Shown piece after piece: positions 25,801-34,114 of a stretch of 64,000 nucleotides of DNA. The notes beneath the pieces were generated by a model. It did no database searches, was not told the origin of the DNA, and was given only the letters and a program-made list of their open reading frames with translations. The position numbers and the translations under genes were made by a program. Source of the stretch: Heliopora coerulea. Taxonomy: Eukaryota > Cnidaria > Anthozoa > Scleralcyonacea > Helioporidae. Positions within the stretch are counted from its first letter, which is position 1. Each line of letters opens with the position of its first letter. The stretch is from positions 391,001 to 455,000 of the forward strand of contig JASJOG010000047.1 in assembly GCA_030142905.1 (NCBI GenBank), given 5' to 3'.

Positions 25801-26552
25801 CTTGTCAACCGCAAGTCAGAAATACTGTATGGTAGAGAAGAGGACAACTGATTGTGCCTTTACATAATTTTACGTTTATTGCACCACTACAGTTACTAGT
25901 TAGCAACTTTGTTGAAAGTAAAGATTGCCAAAAACAGCGTCGTGGTCTTATTGTTCGCTTGAATGAAGTGTTGTTAGATTCGCAAATAAAATTGATATTT
26001 GAGCACGCCCAGTGAGTATTTTTGGTGATCCTGCATTAAGCGGTCACCTGTATTAAGCGGCCAGTTTCTAAAGTCCCGAGGGTGGCCGTTATATACAGGT
26101 TCTACTGTAGTACGTAGTTTACGTACAAAGGCCAATCCACGCACTTGATTAGGGTACGCTCCTTGTTTACCACTTCTTCAATTATGTCATGTACCCATGG
26201 CCGTTTCTGTCGTCTTCGATGTATCGGACAAAAAAAGAGAAGCGCCAATACTTGACGAATCTTCGTAATGGAGATCTTCGTCCAGGAGGACTTTATTTCA
26301 CGTGCGGTCAGAATAAACGCGATGTATTAAATTACCCGTCGGTCGTGTCAGGTGTAGATATAAAATTTGCCCGCATCGCTCGCTTCCGGTGTAGATGCGC
26401 CTTAAGACGATAAGACTGTAGAACGTACTAGTTGTTGCTTTTCATTTCGCAGCGACAATCCAGCAGACTCCTTGAATAAGGAAGACTCGGAAAATGAGAA
26501 GCAGTTGATTACTAAAAGAACAGGAAATACTGTCAGTGTCAAACCGTCATAG
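2635..26552 (+). CDS. Patched-domain protein, PTCHD3-like, copy 1 (five exons)
   Basis: This is a multipass membrane protein of the patched/RND family. Predicted exons are 2635-2654 (coding part), 19743-21886, 22572-22757, 24351-24552 and 26453-26552. All introns are GT-AG, phases match, and the total gives 883 residues ending in TAG. TM1 is near residues 46-66. A cysteine-bearing extracellular loop follows, then a sterol-sensing-type block near 272-430 with the RND-like motif GVGIDN, TM7 near 484, a second loop, and TM8-12 with GFAVDY near 742. Family members have roles in sterol or hedgehog-type transport or signalling; the substrate here is unknown. The usual second Asp after GVGID is Asn here, unlike copy 2. 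Start uncertainty: exon 1 has an in-frame TGA upstream of the chosen ATG. Intron 1 is 17 kb and packed with transposons. Confidence 0.75.
2935..3080 (+). repeat. Possible tRNA-derived SINE remnant with T-rich tail
   Basis: GTGGTTAAGCTGG resembles an A box, and CAGTTTGGAAT about 40 nt later resembles a B box. A T-rich tail with TTTG repeats follows near 3045-3075. The copy is degenerate and the call rests only on the order of these pieces. Confidence 0.25.
4285..4755 (+). pseudogene. Penelope GIY-YIG endonuclease domain remnant
   Basis: The open frame gives 156 residues. The segment [13 protein letters not shown] followed by [16 protein letters not shown] matches the start of the Penelope-type GIY-YIG nuclease (usual form Y-x-I/F-x-C-x2-C then YIGET...R..EH). 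The Tyr of YIG is Asn here (NVGET). A later KLKEAIHI segment sits where the catalytic glutamate is expected. The frame is open only in this domain and lacks the reverse transcriptase, so it is a dead fragment of a retroelement and not a host gene. Confidence 0.6.
4891..4941 (+). ncRNA. Hammerhead-ribozyme-like motif (probably inactive)
   Basis: Helix I strands CTTTGTAAA (4891-4899) and TTTAAAAAG (4933-4941) pair with one mismatch. CTGAAGA lies at 4900-4906. Helix II is GGCA/TGCC (4908-4911 with 4919-4922), and GAAAC lies at 4923-4927. This is the strand order of a type I hammerhead, known from terminal repeats of Penelope-like elements. The expected GUH cleavage triplet reads GCC and there is one extra base before helix II, so self-cleavage is doubtful. 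Confidence 0.45.
5849..5898. repeat. Perfect 18-bp inverted repeat
   Basis: The arms at 5849-5866 and 5881-5898 are exact reverse complements separated by 14 nt. They would form a stable hairpin. No element boundary or gene is recognised around it. Confidence 0.6.
7007..7137 (+). repeat. Kolobok left terminal inverted repeat
   Basis: It matches the reverse complement of 11357-11484 over about 130 bp, with a few substitutions and small length differences. The outer 24 bases are identical in the two ends. The TTAA duplication lies immediately outside. Confidence 0.85.
7335..10409 (+). CDS. Kolobok transposase with THAP domain (six exons)
   Basis: Predicted exons are 7335-8257, 8337-8889, 9028-9514, 9592-9763, 9826-10163 and 10288-10409. 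Every junction is GT-AG and the frame stays open for 864 residues. The N terminus (about 1-100) is a THAP zinc finger, a C2CH DNA-binding fold, with Cys near residues 9 and 19 and a later CSAHF. A low-complexity acidic linker follows. The catalytic region has GDGRFDS (first Asp), then ISDRHRGI (second Asp), then SHLEAFHS as the likely glutamate, consistent with a DDE transposase. The last exon encodes a CCHC zinc knuckle ([16 protein letters not shown]). It should act in the nucleus on the element's terminal repeats. No stop or frameshift is seen. Confidence 0.8.
10508..11188 (-). CDS. P2X7 intracellular-tail-like protein encoded by Kolobok
   Basis: A single-exon frame of 226 residues starts at ATG and converges with the transposase gene, about 100 bp from its stop. 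Residues 1-75 are acidic and serine-rich. From about residue 88 there is WCFCGHC, then a cysteine-dense stretch ([11 protein letters not shown]), and near the end [11 protein letters not shown]. These match in order the WCxCGxC, cysteine cluster and CxxRxxIRxxFP-type ending of the zinc-binding cytoplasmic ballast domain of P2X7 receptors. There is no channel part. From family knowledge, such domains occur in non-channel proteins of many invertebrates; the role inside a transposon is unknown. It may be an accessory nucleic-acid or zinc-binding protein. Confidence 0.7.
   Translation of the reverse strand: MSSEYMENSDLENENLSSSSLSTFHDSDEGNGEVFSEDALVGAYQPYAHEPLAQSSDENDDQEEVDIDGLLLNDIEDRYEGIQAVKDWCFCGHCETRLLCCSREYRCCHEISDANVFNSEIILEEPVKCVTEHPDFTAVVLHPRVLRVAANGLKTRQGRKYRQLGSDENVFLRAIAYRLFISMVFGFMGFDNSRPLPACAYTAIRTRFPKQKDTEHTGYMSTDERA
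11357..11484 (-). repeat. Kolobok right terminal inverted repeat
   Basis: It is the reverse complement of the left end, terminating in GCTTCATATGCCCT next to TTAA at 11485-11488. Confidence 0.85.
12187..12224. repeat. (AAT)n microsatellite, probably a LINE tail
   Basis: About 12 AAT units follow AAATAAAGTCT. Similar TAA-rich tracts end each of the LINE copies downstream, so this may mark the 3' end of a fully decayed earlier copy. Confidence 0.6.
12232..13505 (+). mobile_element. R2-like (restriction-endonuclease-type) LINE, 5'-truncated copy A
   Basis: Only the 3' portion of the element is present: the end of the polyprotein after the reverse-transcriptase core, a short 3' untranslated region, and a TAA-rich tail (about 13492-13520). 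The 5' truncation is usual for target-primed insertion. The coding part aligns from end to end with copy B at 16270-17390. Confidence 0.75.
12306..13379 (+). pseudogene. LINE ORF2 C-terminal fragment: zinc finger plus PD-(D/E)XK endonuclease
   Basis: This 357-residue frame starts inside the polyprotein (TTAAACACATTGG region), so it has no true start. It contains the CCHC finger [18 protein letters not shown] and then RRPDIVLV with CIVIDIAVP. This is the arrangement of the restriction-like endonuclease at the C terminus of R2/NeSL-type retrotransposons, which nicks the target DNA. The frame ends at a TGA (13377-13379) where copies B and D have a glycine (GGA) codon; reading on gives the conserved SARIL segment and a natural TAA. 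This is therefore a nonsense mutation near the end. Confidence 0.75.
13530..17486 (+). mobile_element. R2-like LINE, near full-length copy B
   Basis: This is the longest copy in the cluster. It has a 5' untranslated region of about 400 bp including a poly-G run at 13551, an N-terminal coiled-coil-like charged region, the reverse transcriptase, a zinc finger, the endonuclease, and a 3' end with TAA repeats. The polyprotein is broken by an in-frame TAA at 14743-14745, frameshifts near 15775 and 16090, and a lost A in an A-run near 17215. The copy is therefore dead. Confidence 0.75.
14290..17395 (+). pseudogene. LINE polyprotein with reverse transcriptase and RLE, degenerate
   Basis: Segment 14290-15777 is one frame interrupted by TAA at 14743. 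It carries [14 protein letters not shown] (RT motif 0/1), [13 protein letters not shown], and [15 protein letters not shown] with the first catalytic Asp. After a frameshift, 15780-16090 has [11 protein letters not shown] and YMDDLKLF, the catalytic YxDD box. After a second shift, 16096-17229 carries the thumb, the CRLCG...HLISEC zinc finger, and RRPDIVVV with CKIIDIAVP of the nuclease. The last roughly 55 codons continue in another frame to TGA near 17390. Relative to copies A and C the domains are collinear, and only point lesions separate them. Confidence 0.75.
17598..17708 (-). repeat. Inverted copy of the LINE 5' untranslated region
   Basis: The segment is the reverse complement of 13569-13680, the 5' leader of copy B. 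Blocks such as GGTGACCCTACCAGGAGCA are exact and a few substitutions and small gaps occur elsewhere. It abuts the coding fragment of copy C at about 17709. The arrangement resembles a 5' inversion from twin priming with an internal deletion. Confidence 0.7.
17709..18780 (+). mobile_element. R2-like LINE, 5'-truncated copy C
   Basis: The coding remnant runs 17709-18017 and 18054-18488 in the same reading order as copy B. An in-frame TAA at 18015 and a frameshift after 18480 break it. It contains [18 protein letters not shown] and RRPDLIIV with WIIDTAVP of the zinc finger and nuclease. A run of four 11-bp units (about 18126-18170) adds 33 bp in frame just after the finger. The 3' end has AATAATAAAGATAAT repeats near 18755. 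Confidence 0.7.
18905..19000 (+). mobile_element. R2-like LINE, 3'-end scrap (copy D)
   Basis: Translation of about 18925-18990 reads [19 protein letters not shown], the C-terminal residues shared with copies A-C. Interrupted AATAAT repeats follow. Only the last roughly 100 bp of a copy remain. Confidence 0.6.
19255..19700. repeat. Long AGTAAT/AGCAAT-type microsatellite
   Basis: About 440 bp of imperfect hexamer and trinucleotide repeats (AGTAAT, AGCAAT, AGTGAT) end roughly 45 bp before the acceptor of exon 2 of patched-like copy 1. Poly-Ser/Asn and poly-Leu frames on the two strands are artefacts of the repeat. Expansion could affect splicing of the next exon because the tract sits just upstream of the polypyrimidine region. 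Confidence 0.9.
19743..21886 (+). CDS. Exon 2 (main exon) of patched-like copy 1
   Basis: The acceptor TTCTTTCTAG and donor G|GTAAG bound a 2144-nt open exon. It has the same length and phase as exon 2 of copy 2. It encodes residues 7-721: TM1, the first extracellular loop, the whole sterol-sensing-like block, TM7, the second loop, and TM8 to part of TM10. There is no stop or frameshift, and similarity to copy 2 runs the full length. Confidence 0.85.
21887..22571 (+). other. Intron 2 of patched-like copy 1
   Basis: The intron is 685 nt with donor GTAAGA and acceptor CCTGCAG. I recognise no element in it. The matching intron in copy 2 is only 99 nt. Confidence 0.7.
22572..22757 (+). CDS. Exon 3 of patched-like copy 1
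   Basis: This 186-nt exon encodes [18 protein letters not shown] and the [14 protein letters not shown] segment, the second RND-type acidic motif, in the C-terminal membrane block. The donor is GTAAGT. A CA microsatellite (22772-22796) follows the donor. Confidence 0.85.
22806..23772. mobile_element. Non-autonomous inverted-repeat DNA element in intron 3
   Basis: The ends are imperfect inverted repeats of roughly 120 bp: the outer CACCCGTTTGCAA pairs with TTGCAAATGGGTG. The inner GTTCTGTCGTAGGTAGCTGG pairs with CCAGCGACCTACGACAGAAC, with one mismatch. The interior is non-coding and includes one copy of the dispersed ACTCGTCAA repeat (about 23145-23245). No clear target duplication was found, so the superfamily is open. 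Confidence 0.6.
24146..24251. repeat. Perfect 39-bp inverted repeat in intron 3
   Basis: Arms 24146-24184 and 24213-24251 are exact reverse complements separated by a 28-nt spacer that contains GGTAGTCGAAAGCTCG. The same spacer motif recurs near 28650, beside a related right arm. It looks like a folded-back terminal repeat of a Penelope-like element. Confidence 0.7.
24351..24552 (+). CDS. Exon 4 of patched-like copy 1
   Basis: The exon encodes the last two membrane segments ([18 protein letters not shown] and [18 protein letters not shown]) and the start of the cytoplasmic tail. The acceptor is AATTTAG and the donor GTAAGT. It aligns closely with 49001-49214 up to the VGFE residues and then diverges. 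Confidence 0.85.
25117..26107. mobile_element. Non-autonomous Tigger/pogo-like element in intron 4
   Basis: Termini CAGTGGAACCTGTATATAAC and its inverted partner GTTATATACAGGTTCTACTG are each flanked by TA, the Tc1/mariner-Tigger target duplication. TATTAAGCGG motifs repeat in both subterminal regions. There is no transposase. The minus strand at about 25440-25745 stays open for roughly 100 codons without a start and reads like captured coding sequence. Confidence 0.75.
26453..26552 (+). CDS. Terminal exon 5 of patched-like copy 1
   Basis: The acceptor TTTCGCAG is followed by 33 codons ending TAG. They encode a hydrophilic acidic tail ([14 protein letters not shown] then [17 protein letters not shown]). 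Phase fits the AT left at the end of exon 4. The sequence after the stop, ACGAATGGATTGTAGCGA, is similar to that after the copy 2 stop, which supports this exon. Confidence 0.7.
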
Positions 26553-27027
26553 ACGAATGGATTGTAGCGAATTGTTAAGTTCGTCAAGCCTGGATACAAA
26601 TTCGACCAACCAATGATTATTTATAGAAAAAGAGAGACAGATGTCGGCAAAGAGCTGGCTATAAATTACCGTTATAAATTCATTATAATTAAATTATTGA
26701 TAAATTAATCATTATCAATTGTTAATATAATTAATGATTGCACACTTTCTAACATGTCAGTTTTCGTGGCAGAATTATTTAGTAGATATACATCTCTGCA
26801 AGTGAAAGGTGTCAGTAACAGTGACGTCCTCACAGTTGGTTACGATGGATAGCTTGTGTCTTGACTGAAACATGATTTCGTACTCTAGATACCTTTATGG
26901 CTAAAACGTAATGCATTCCTGTCTTGCCTTATCAAGGAAATGTCCCATGAAATAGTCTACGACGAATTAAAACTGGTTGAACGTTGGTCTTAAGACGACG
27001 TAAAAATAATGTAAAATTTTGGTAAGG

Positions 27028-27168
27028 TTCGAGTTAAGTATACAAGAATACACATAATAACGGTAAGGTTTCGACTTTATTCCAATCATTAGTTTGACAA
27101 TGACTTTAATTTGCGATACAGTCGAAATATTACCGTTATTACGTTTATTCTTGTATACTTAACTCGAA
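27028..27168. repeat. 39-bp inverted repeat, Penelope terminal-repeat-like
   Basis: Arms 27028-27066 and 27130-27168 are complementary with about two mismatches. The interval has TCGACTTTATTCC and CAGTCGAAATATTACCG. The right arm continues into CGAATCTTGGGTTTTATACAAGATG, which recurs near 29280, so this belongs to a dispersed family. Confidence 0.6.
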
Positions 27169-27629
27169 TCTTGGGTTTTATACAAGATGATCTTTTTCAA
27201 AGTATTTTATTCTTTACGTAATGTTGTTGGTTTATAGAAAAGAACAAACGTTTGACAAACGTTCGAGACTCACATGTAAGTTTACCAGCACGAAAAGTTG
27301 TTGAAAATTTAGTAAAATTTCATAACAGCTTTATTTATGGACAACAGTTGTTCTACATGTTTGTCAACTGTTGTTTCAAGGTTCACGTACACAATTTTGG
27401 GTTTCCTAGCCTGTGTTTGCAAACTTTTTGTTTATGGTGTGAAGATGTGTGAATTGCTGCTGAAAGATGGAGAAAAAGGACACCAGTGCTGAAATTTGAC
27501 TATGCTCCTGTGATACACCTGCCCAGTTGCTGGTCTAGCCCCCTGAACTAAGGGGCAGTGGAGTGAGGAGGCTAGGAGGCTATAGCCCCCAAATATTTCT
27601 TACAAGGTGGCCTACCCTCAATGCTTTGA

Positions 27630-28030
27630 GAACTTGAGTAACAAATCCTCTAGTTACTTTGATCAATTATATGGTACATGAAAGTTCTATTTTTTAATAT
27701 ATCCTTATTAATAAAACCAAAGTATGAAAATACAGTATGAAAATATGTCTTCATTTAACTCTCAAGAACTTGAGTAACAAGTAGGCTTAGTTCCTTTGCT
27801 CGACTATAATGGTATATAAAGGTTTTATCTTTTATAATATCCTTAATTATAAATCCAAAGTATGGAAATACAACTTTACATATGTCTTTATTTCTCATGA
27901 ACTTGAGTAATGAGGCAGCCAGTTACTTTGCTTAACAAATGGTGTATAAAAGTTCTATCTTTTATGATACATCTTTATTTAACACTCTAAAATTTTGGCG
28001 GAAGACAGGCGAACACATCCTATTCTTCGG
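27630..28030 (+). repeat. Degenerate tandem repeat, three units of about 135 bp
   Basis: GAACTTGAGTAA recurs at 27630, 27766 and 27899 (spacing 136 and 133). Each time it is followed by AGTTACTTTG/AGTTCCTTTG-like, TTCTATCTTTTAT-like and ATATCCTTA-like blocks. The preceding GGCTATAGCCCCC resembles a transposon end. Confidence 0.65.
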
Positions 28031-29214
28031 GAATTAGCCCTCCCCACCATATAAAACATCACGTGAGGACCAATACACATTAAGCGCTGGAACAATTATG
28101 CCTGGTCGAAAACCAAGTATGGCTCGTTGGAGGGCTTTCTAACGGTTAGTTTAAATAGCTGGCGAAGATGCTGTAGGGGATGTAGGATATATCCGTCTTC
28201 CCCGACTATTTAGCATGGTGGGTGTCATCCACAACAGTCTTTTGAGAGATGAATGATCGTCAAGCCCTGGGCTCAGAATCGTTTTCTGAGTACAGGGCTT
28301 GACGATCATTCATTGACGATCATTGGTTTTTTGAAATTGGAAAGCACATAAGCCTAACGGAAATATTAACCTGGAAAGATCTCAAGGAATGTACAATAAG
28401 TTAACCAACCTACTTTCTTTGCGAATTATCGGCTAGTTGGAAGAGTAGAGTATCACGCTTTTCTGTTTTCTTTGCAGCATGCTTTCTTAAGTTCATGCTG
28501 CCGTACGAAATTCTTAAATCAGAAGTAGGTTATTTGCCTTAAAAGTATTTTTCGACAGAAAAGGTCAGAACATATCTAACATATATGTATATATATATAT
28601 ATGTTAGATCACTTCCATAAATCTCAAAGCCGTTGAAGGCTACAGTATGGTAGTCGAAAGCTCGTTTCAATAAATTATTTTGATCAGTGAACGTTCTACT
28701 TGTTTTGCTAATATTTATGTTCATAAGAATTTTTTGATATGAAACAAACTCAATTTTCAGGTGATATAGGCTGTGAGAAGACTTTCAACTTCGACAAGGA
28801 GCCGTCTCTGATCGATATCTTTGTCTTGTAGCCTCTCGACTAGAACCAGGCAAAAGCGGGAAAATATGCGATTTGCGAAGGCGACGCTGCTGCTTGGTCC
28901 TGTTCGAAACTTTCAGATTTAGAAAATGGCTCATGATGGACTAATTAGGACCATCAAAATACAAAGAGAGAGTAAATGGCCATGTTCGAGGACTCGCAAA
29001 ATTCCCAACACGCTAGCCAGGCACAAACACAAGTGTTAAGAAGATGTAAGTAGCGTGGTACTCCAGCCGGGTGTCGTATACGTATTGGAATATCTGGGGC
29101 CTGGTAAAAGGGCGTTTTGCATGCGTCTGTTGGTAAAGCTTTTCTTTTGTGCGCTATTAGCAGACGATATATAGTCAGTCGTAAATTCGTTGTCACAAGA
29201 TTGTAAAGCCCTTT

Positions 29215-29315
29215 CAGTGCTGTTGATGTCTTTAAAATAAAGACGAAATATCGCCATTATACGTTTGTCATCTTGTTTTCAATCCGAATCTTGGATTTTG
29301 CAAGATGTTAGTTTC
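29215..29315 (+). repeat. Penelope terminal-repeat-like fragment with hammerhead-like stem
   Basis: TTGATG is followed by the perfect stem GTCTTT/AAAGAC (sharing its G) and GAAAT, a decayed hammerhead-like order. CGAATCTTGGATTTTGCAAGATG then matches the copy near 27163-27190. Confidence 0.35.
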
Positions 29316-30625
29316 TGAATTGTCTTTTGTTTTATATTGGCATAGTTGATAAGACAAAACGTAAACCCGAGGTAAATTGATCTGGAGAACCGGGATGGCT
29401 CCAGGAATTCCTCGACTCAGGGACTAACGTCCCCGACAGGGGGGAGTAAACCAGAGGGACCAGGACTTCGTCCCCTCTATAATTTCCTTTTTTGAAGGTC
29501 GAAAACATCACGTTATTTTTTGCAAGAATAATCACAACAACTGACTGGAAACAGTTTACTTTTAGATTTTCCATGAAGATAAGAGTCTATTATCTTTCTT
29601 GGCTTAACCAATAACAAATGCTCATAGGTTGTAATATATGAATTTGTTATCGTCAGTGAAAATTCGCCGGTAAATTGTTAATTTTTCCGCGATAGAGAGA
29701 CTAAAGTTCTCTGACCGGGGTATTGTAGCGTCTCCAGGCGCGGATACAGGATTTTTCGAACGTCGGTCAGACCGTGACCAGTCGGCGCCCCCCCGGAAAA
29801 TTATAGATGCCCCCGGGAAATTATAGCAACCCCCCGGAAAATTAAGAAAGCGCAGTTACAATGCGTTAATATGGTATGTTAGCTGCGCAACAGTTGACTG
29901 TTTCGCCCAATATCAGGGCTCATCAGCATGCCTAGGAATTACAACTAATAGATAGTTATATACCAATTCCGACATGGACAGCCTCTGAAAGAAGCCGAGA
30001 AAGTGAGCCATCTGGTTTTAAGGCGCCAGAAACCCGCCTTCACACCCTACAATTACAGGGAGTTTGGTTAGATATGGGAGACGTTTTGGAACATTTCGAG
30101 GACATGGAATTGCTCAATTTCCCATGTCATTCCAGCCTTGATCTAACCCTTTACCCCCCTCCCACTCAGTAACAAAAAAATAAACCCTCTGACCCAAAAC
30201 AAAAGCCCTAAAGAAAATATTGAACACGAAGGTACGCAGAGAAAGCGCACCACAAAGCCATTAAAACATAATTAATTTCTAACACATCCACGTGATGTTA
30301 TTAGCTAGTAATAACACCATAAAAAAACAGCAATTTTCACCAAAGGAGTTTATTATACAGTTATGTAATATTTATAGCTTTCACGGGTTTGAATCCGCTT
30401 CCGCTATATCCATATCGAATGATCATTTCTCATTGTAAAAAGAGGTTGTAAAGACAATATGCTGAAAGTCGTGGGTTTTTTCCGGATGCTCCGGTTTGCT
30501 CCCAATGGGATGTTGACGTAAGGGATTAGGAGTAGCAAGTTCGGCATTGATAACAGATTATTATAGTCCTGACGAGGCCAAAGCTGGCTAAAGAGAAATA
30601 TGTGGTATAACGTTTAAGGTTGAAT

Positions 30626-33600
30626 TTATGAAAACTTTAATCGCCTATTATCAACAGCAAACTTATCTATAATTTCCGAAGTATCGGGGATAATTTCTTG
30701 ATGAATTCTCATCATGGCAAGCCCATTCAAACGTTCCGAAACCATTGTACTACGTTTGTAGTTCTTTAACTCACGCAACACTGAAATGGAACGTTCACAC
30801 TCGCAAGATGTAATCGGCAGTGTCCCAAGAATGCGGAGAATAACTTTAATATTCTCAAATCCCTCGAAACTTAACGACTTTAATGTGGAAGAAATGGTGT
30901 CTGGAATAGAGCCTTCATAATATCGCCAGTACGTTTCCCAAACCAAGATCTCAGAGTCTAGTGCCAAGGGATTAGGCAGGTCATCGCGATAGAAGTTGGC
31001 GGCAATCATAAACTTTTCATTCCAATCAATACCATTGTTAAGCAAAGAATTCATTTTGTAAGGTACAACGCTAAGCCCATTATAAACGTTAACACTATGG
31101 GTATTGAAACGAGCTTGTAATGCAGAGTTAAGGTGATCAACAATTGGAATGGTGAATGTTCTCTTGTAATACTCAGAAATAGATTTGTAAGGTGTGTTAG
31201 CTCGTGTTGTTTGTTTTCTTACAGTCCTAAGCTTTGTTTCTTTAATATTTAACTGCTCAGCAAGATCTAATGCTTCACCATACCATTTATCATGGTATGT
31301 ATCAATTGAATTTCTCAGTGTCAAAACAAAATTTTTCAAAGAACTTATCAAATGGATGCCATCCATTATGTCAATACTCTTCCCTTGAAGCAACTGCGTA
31401 ACACCAATTGTCGAGTCAAGGACATTTCTACAAATTACTAAAGCCACAATGAACTCAAACTTTTCTAGCAGATCAAGCAAGTCGGCTGCCTCAGACGAAA
31501 CATTTACACTGTGTACTTGGGGGAAATTTAACTTCATTTCCCTCAAAGTGTGAAATACTGGAATGAGAAGAAGCTGGAAGGTATCCAACCCATCAATTCG
31601 TTCAACCCACCTGGTTCTACAAATATCAACCAACTTCTTTTTCCTACCAATAGACTCTGAGCTGAGAAGGTTAATGTGCTTCTCTAGAGGTATCTGGCGA
31701 GTCGGGGAGATAGAGAAAAAGTCACACACAGATTTTACTCTTTTAAACATGGACTTAACCTCTGTTATATTGATTGAGTCACAAATGGCTAAATTCAATC
31801 GGTGACTATAACAGTGCGTGAAAAGAGCTTTCTCGTTTAACCTCAGCAAATGTGCAGAAAGGCCATTGATATGCCCAGCAACAGCACCAGCTCCATCATA
31901 TCCCTGACCTCTACAGTCCTCAATCGAAATACCAAAGTTATGCAAAGCATCGAGAATAGTTTTAGCAAGTTGTTCACCTTTAAGGCCCCACTTACAATCA
32001 AGGAAGGAAACAAACTCCTCTCTAATATTCATATCGCTATCTACAAAGCGCAACACAAGAGACATTTGCTCCGTGTTGGATATGTCTCTAGCCTCGTCAG
32101 CTATAATTGAATAATACTTACTAGCTTTTAAATCACTGATGATCTTATCAGTAATAACCTCACCGCAGCATTTAATAAGCTTATTTTGGGACGTTTTGGA
32201 AATATACGAATGGTTTTTTCCACAAGAATTGAGGTGGTCCTCTAAGACCTTGTCCCCACCACGTACTCTAAAATTAAGTAACTCTACAAAATTGCCTACC
32301 CCACCGGATGAGAAACTCCCAATTTCGGGATGATATTGAGAATCATCACGATGACCACGGAAAGCCAGACCTAAGCGACCACAAGTTAGGACAGTATCAG
32401 CTATGGAATGTAATTTAGATCGGTTTGCTTCAACTTCCTTTCTAACGTTACTATCTATAATAACTTCAATTGGCTGTGAAGCACCAGACATGTTTGATAC
32501 AAAAGCAGTAAAAACAGGAAAAGTACAACCATGTAGACCCAAATGTCCAGTGTGACGTTTTAGAATAGTCATCGCATCATTCCAGCGACGGAGAGGTCGA
32601 GAAAAAAGATTGGAAATTTTATTGCACTGACTCGGGAAACGATCACCAAACGAAATGCAAGGTAAGCAAAATGCCCCATCTAAGGATGGAGAATAGCAAA
32701 GCCAAGGGTACAACTCTAACCAATGGTACCGAAAAGACCTGCCATTTGTTTTGGGAAAGATGAAGTTTTTGTCAGGTTTGAAGACATTCTGAATGAGGTT
32801 AAAAATTTCCCCATCACTCATGCCTTTACAACTGTCTCGAAAAAATGCAGGGTCAAAATTAGATGAAGCAGCACAAGTAGAAGATTGTGGAAAAGTTGAG
32901 GATGAACCAAGTGAGGTTGATGGCATTGATGTGGAGGATGAACTAGGTGAGGTTGATGGCAGTGATGTGGTTTGTTTTATAGTATCTAACTTGAAAAATT
33001 TTTTAATGCCCTCATCATTTGCCTTAAGGCTTCTTTTCATTTTGCCCTTGTTTGAAACAAGAATCTGCTTCTGATGTTGTGAACAAAGTAAGGGAACAAA
33101 GTGATTGGTTGAAAATTTCTCACCAGATTGGACAAACCCCTCATGACAGAACAACACATGAATAATAGGACTGACATCATGCACCTTTCTTGTATTAATG
33201 CGAGGAGGGACTACCTGATTAAATAGTAGCCTTGGTCTAATATCCCCAGAATCTGGATAGTGAGTGGATATATTATCCCCGATAACAGAAGACAAACCCA
33301 AAATGCACAAAAAGGAGGACCATGTGTTATCTTGGCAATTAATGATGGCTTCCTTTTTAACTAGTTCCTCAGTCTCAAAACCAGAGTCTAGACATGCAGC
33401 TGAGACAGACAAAGGCAAAAGATTAACAAAATTGAGGTCAGGATGCTTGCTTGCAGCTGCTTCAAATAATGGATGGTGTGCATAAAACTGAGGATTGAGA
33501 AAAAGCTCAATAGAAGTCAAAATACGTAAAGTACTCACAACACTGTTGTCCCCAACCAAAAGTATTGACACTGAGCTGTAAAGGCAATTTCCTGTCGCCT

Positions 33601-34114
33601 GAGACCTATAACAAATGCTTATTCAACTTAATTCCGGTGTCATGTGAAATATCACATTGAAAGAAATATTGAAAATTTGAAATTACTATTTCAAGGTCAT
33701 GGCTTGTCTCGTATTTGCCATTAGACACATTACACATAAATATGAATAAAATCAATGACTAGCGCATAGAAGACAATATATTCAAATTGCTCGAATTTTT
33801 AAAATATGCGTGATGTGATGTCACGATGCCATCGAATCACTGTCCAACTCAAACCAAAACAGTGAATATCATGCAATATTTATGTACCTGATTGCCGTTA
33901 AAGTGACTCCAGGGGTCTTCATACTGCTCGGTATAAAGAATTCAGCCCCGATGTGGCGATGAAGCTGATTCTTCATCAAACGAGAAGTAAGCTCAGCCGA
34001 AGAACACTTCGGTCTTGAACTTAGTTTCTCACTTAAAATTTTCGCCTGATCTGATAGGTATCCGACGTCGTTGCTCTGAAGAGCAATTTGCACAGCTTCG
34101 AAAAGGTTTTCCAT
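30626..34114 (-). CDS. hAT transposase with N-terminal OTU/vertnin-like domain (two exons)
   Basis: Exon 1 is 34114-33888 (start ATG chosen as the first Met of the open frame) and exon 2 is 33605-30626. A GT-AG intron of 282 nt joins them in frame for about 1068 residues. Residues 80-245 resemble an OTU-fold or vertnin N-terminal region: TGNCLYSSVSILLVGD with the nucleophile-type Cys83, a DIRPRLLFNQVVPPR block, and NHFVPLL with a His near 244. The transposase starts near 337: a TTF-type zinc region (WLCYSPSLDGAFCLPC), IADEARDISN, GYDGAGAVAG, HCYSHRLNLAICDS, and the C-terminal hAT dimerisation block with CECERSISVLRELKNYKRSTM. No stop or frameshift is seen. ZMYM1-like host genes share the transposase part, but the flanking duplication shows this one is still inside a transposon. 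Confidence 0.75.

Larger units (their letters stand above)
26553..29734. other. Downstream of copy 1: repeats, no gene
   Basis: No protein-coding gene is seen. The stretch holds a 39-bp inverted repeat (27028-27168), a degenerate tandem array (27630-28030), a hairpin at 28255-28312 built from AATGATCGTCAAGCCCTG and its complement, a TA microsatellite at 28585-28608, and Penelope terminal-repeat-like pieces near 28650 and 29215-29315. No canonical AATAAA polyadenylation signal stands out just after the copy 1 stop. Confidence 0.5.

Noticed and set aside
30626..34114. Host ZMYM1-like gene
   Set aside because: Inverted ends and an exact 8-bp target duplication enclose it, so it is a transposon gene and not a domesticated one.
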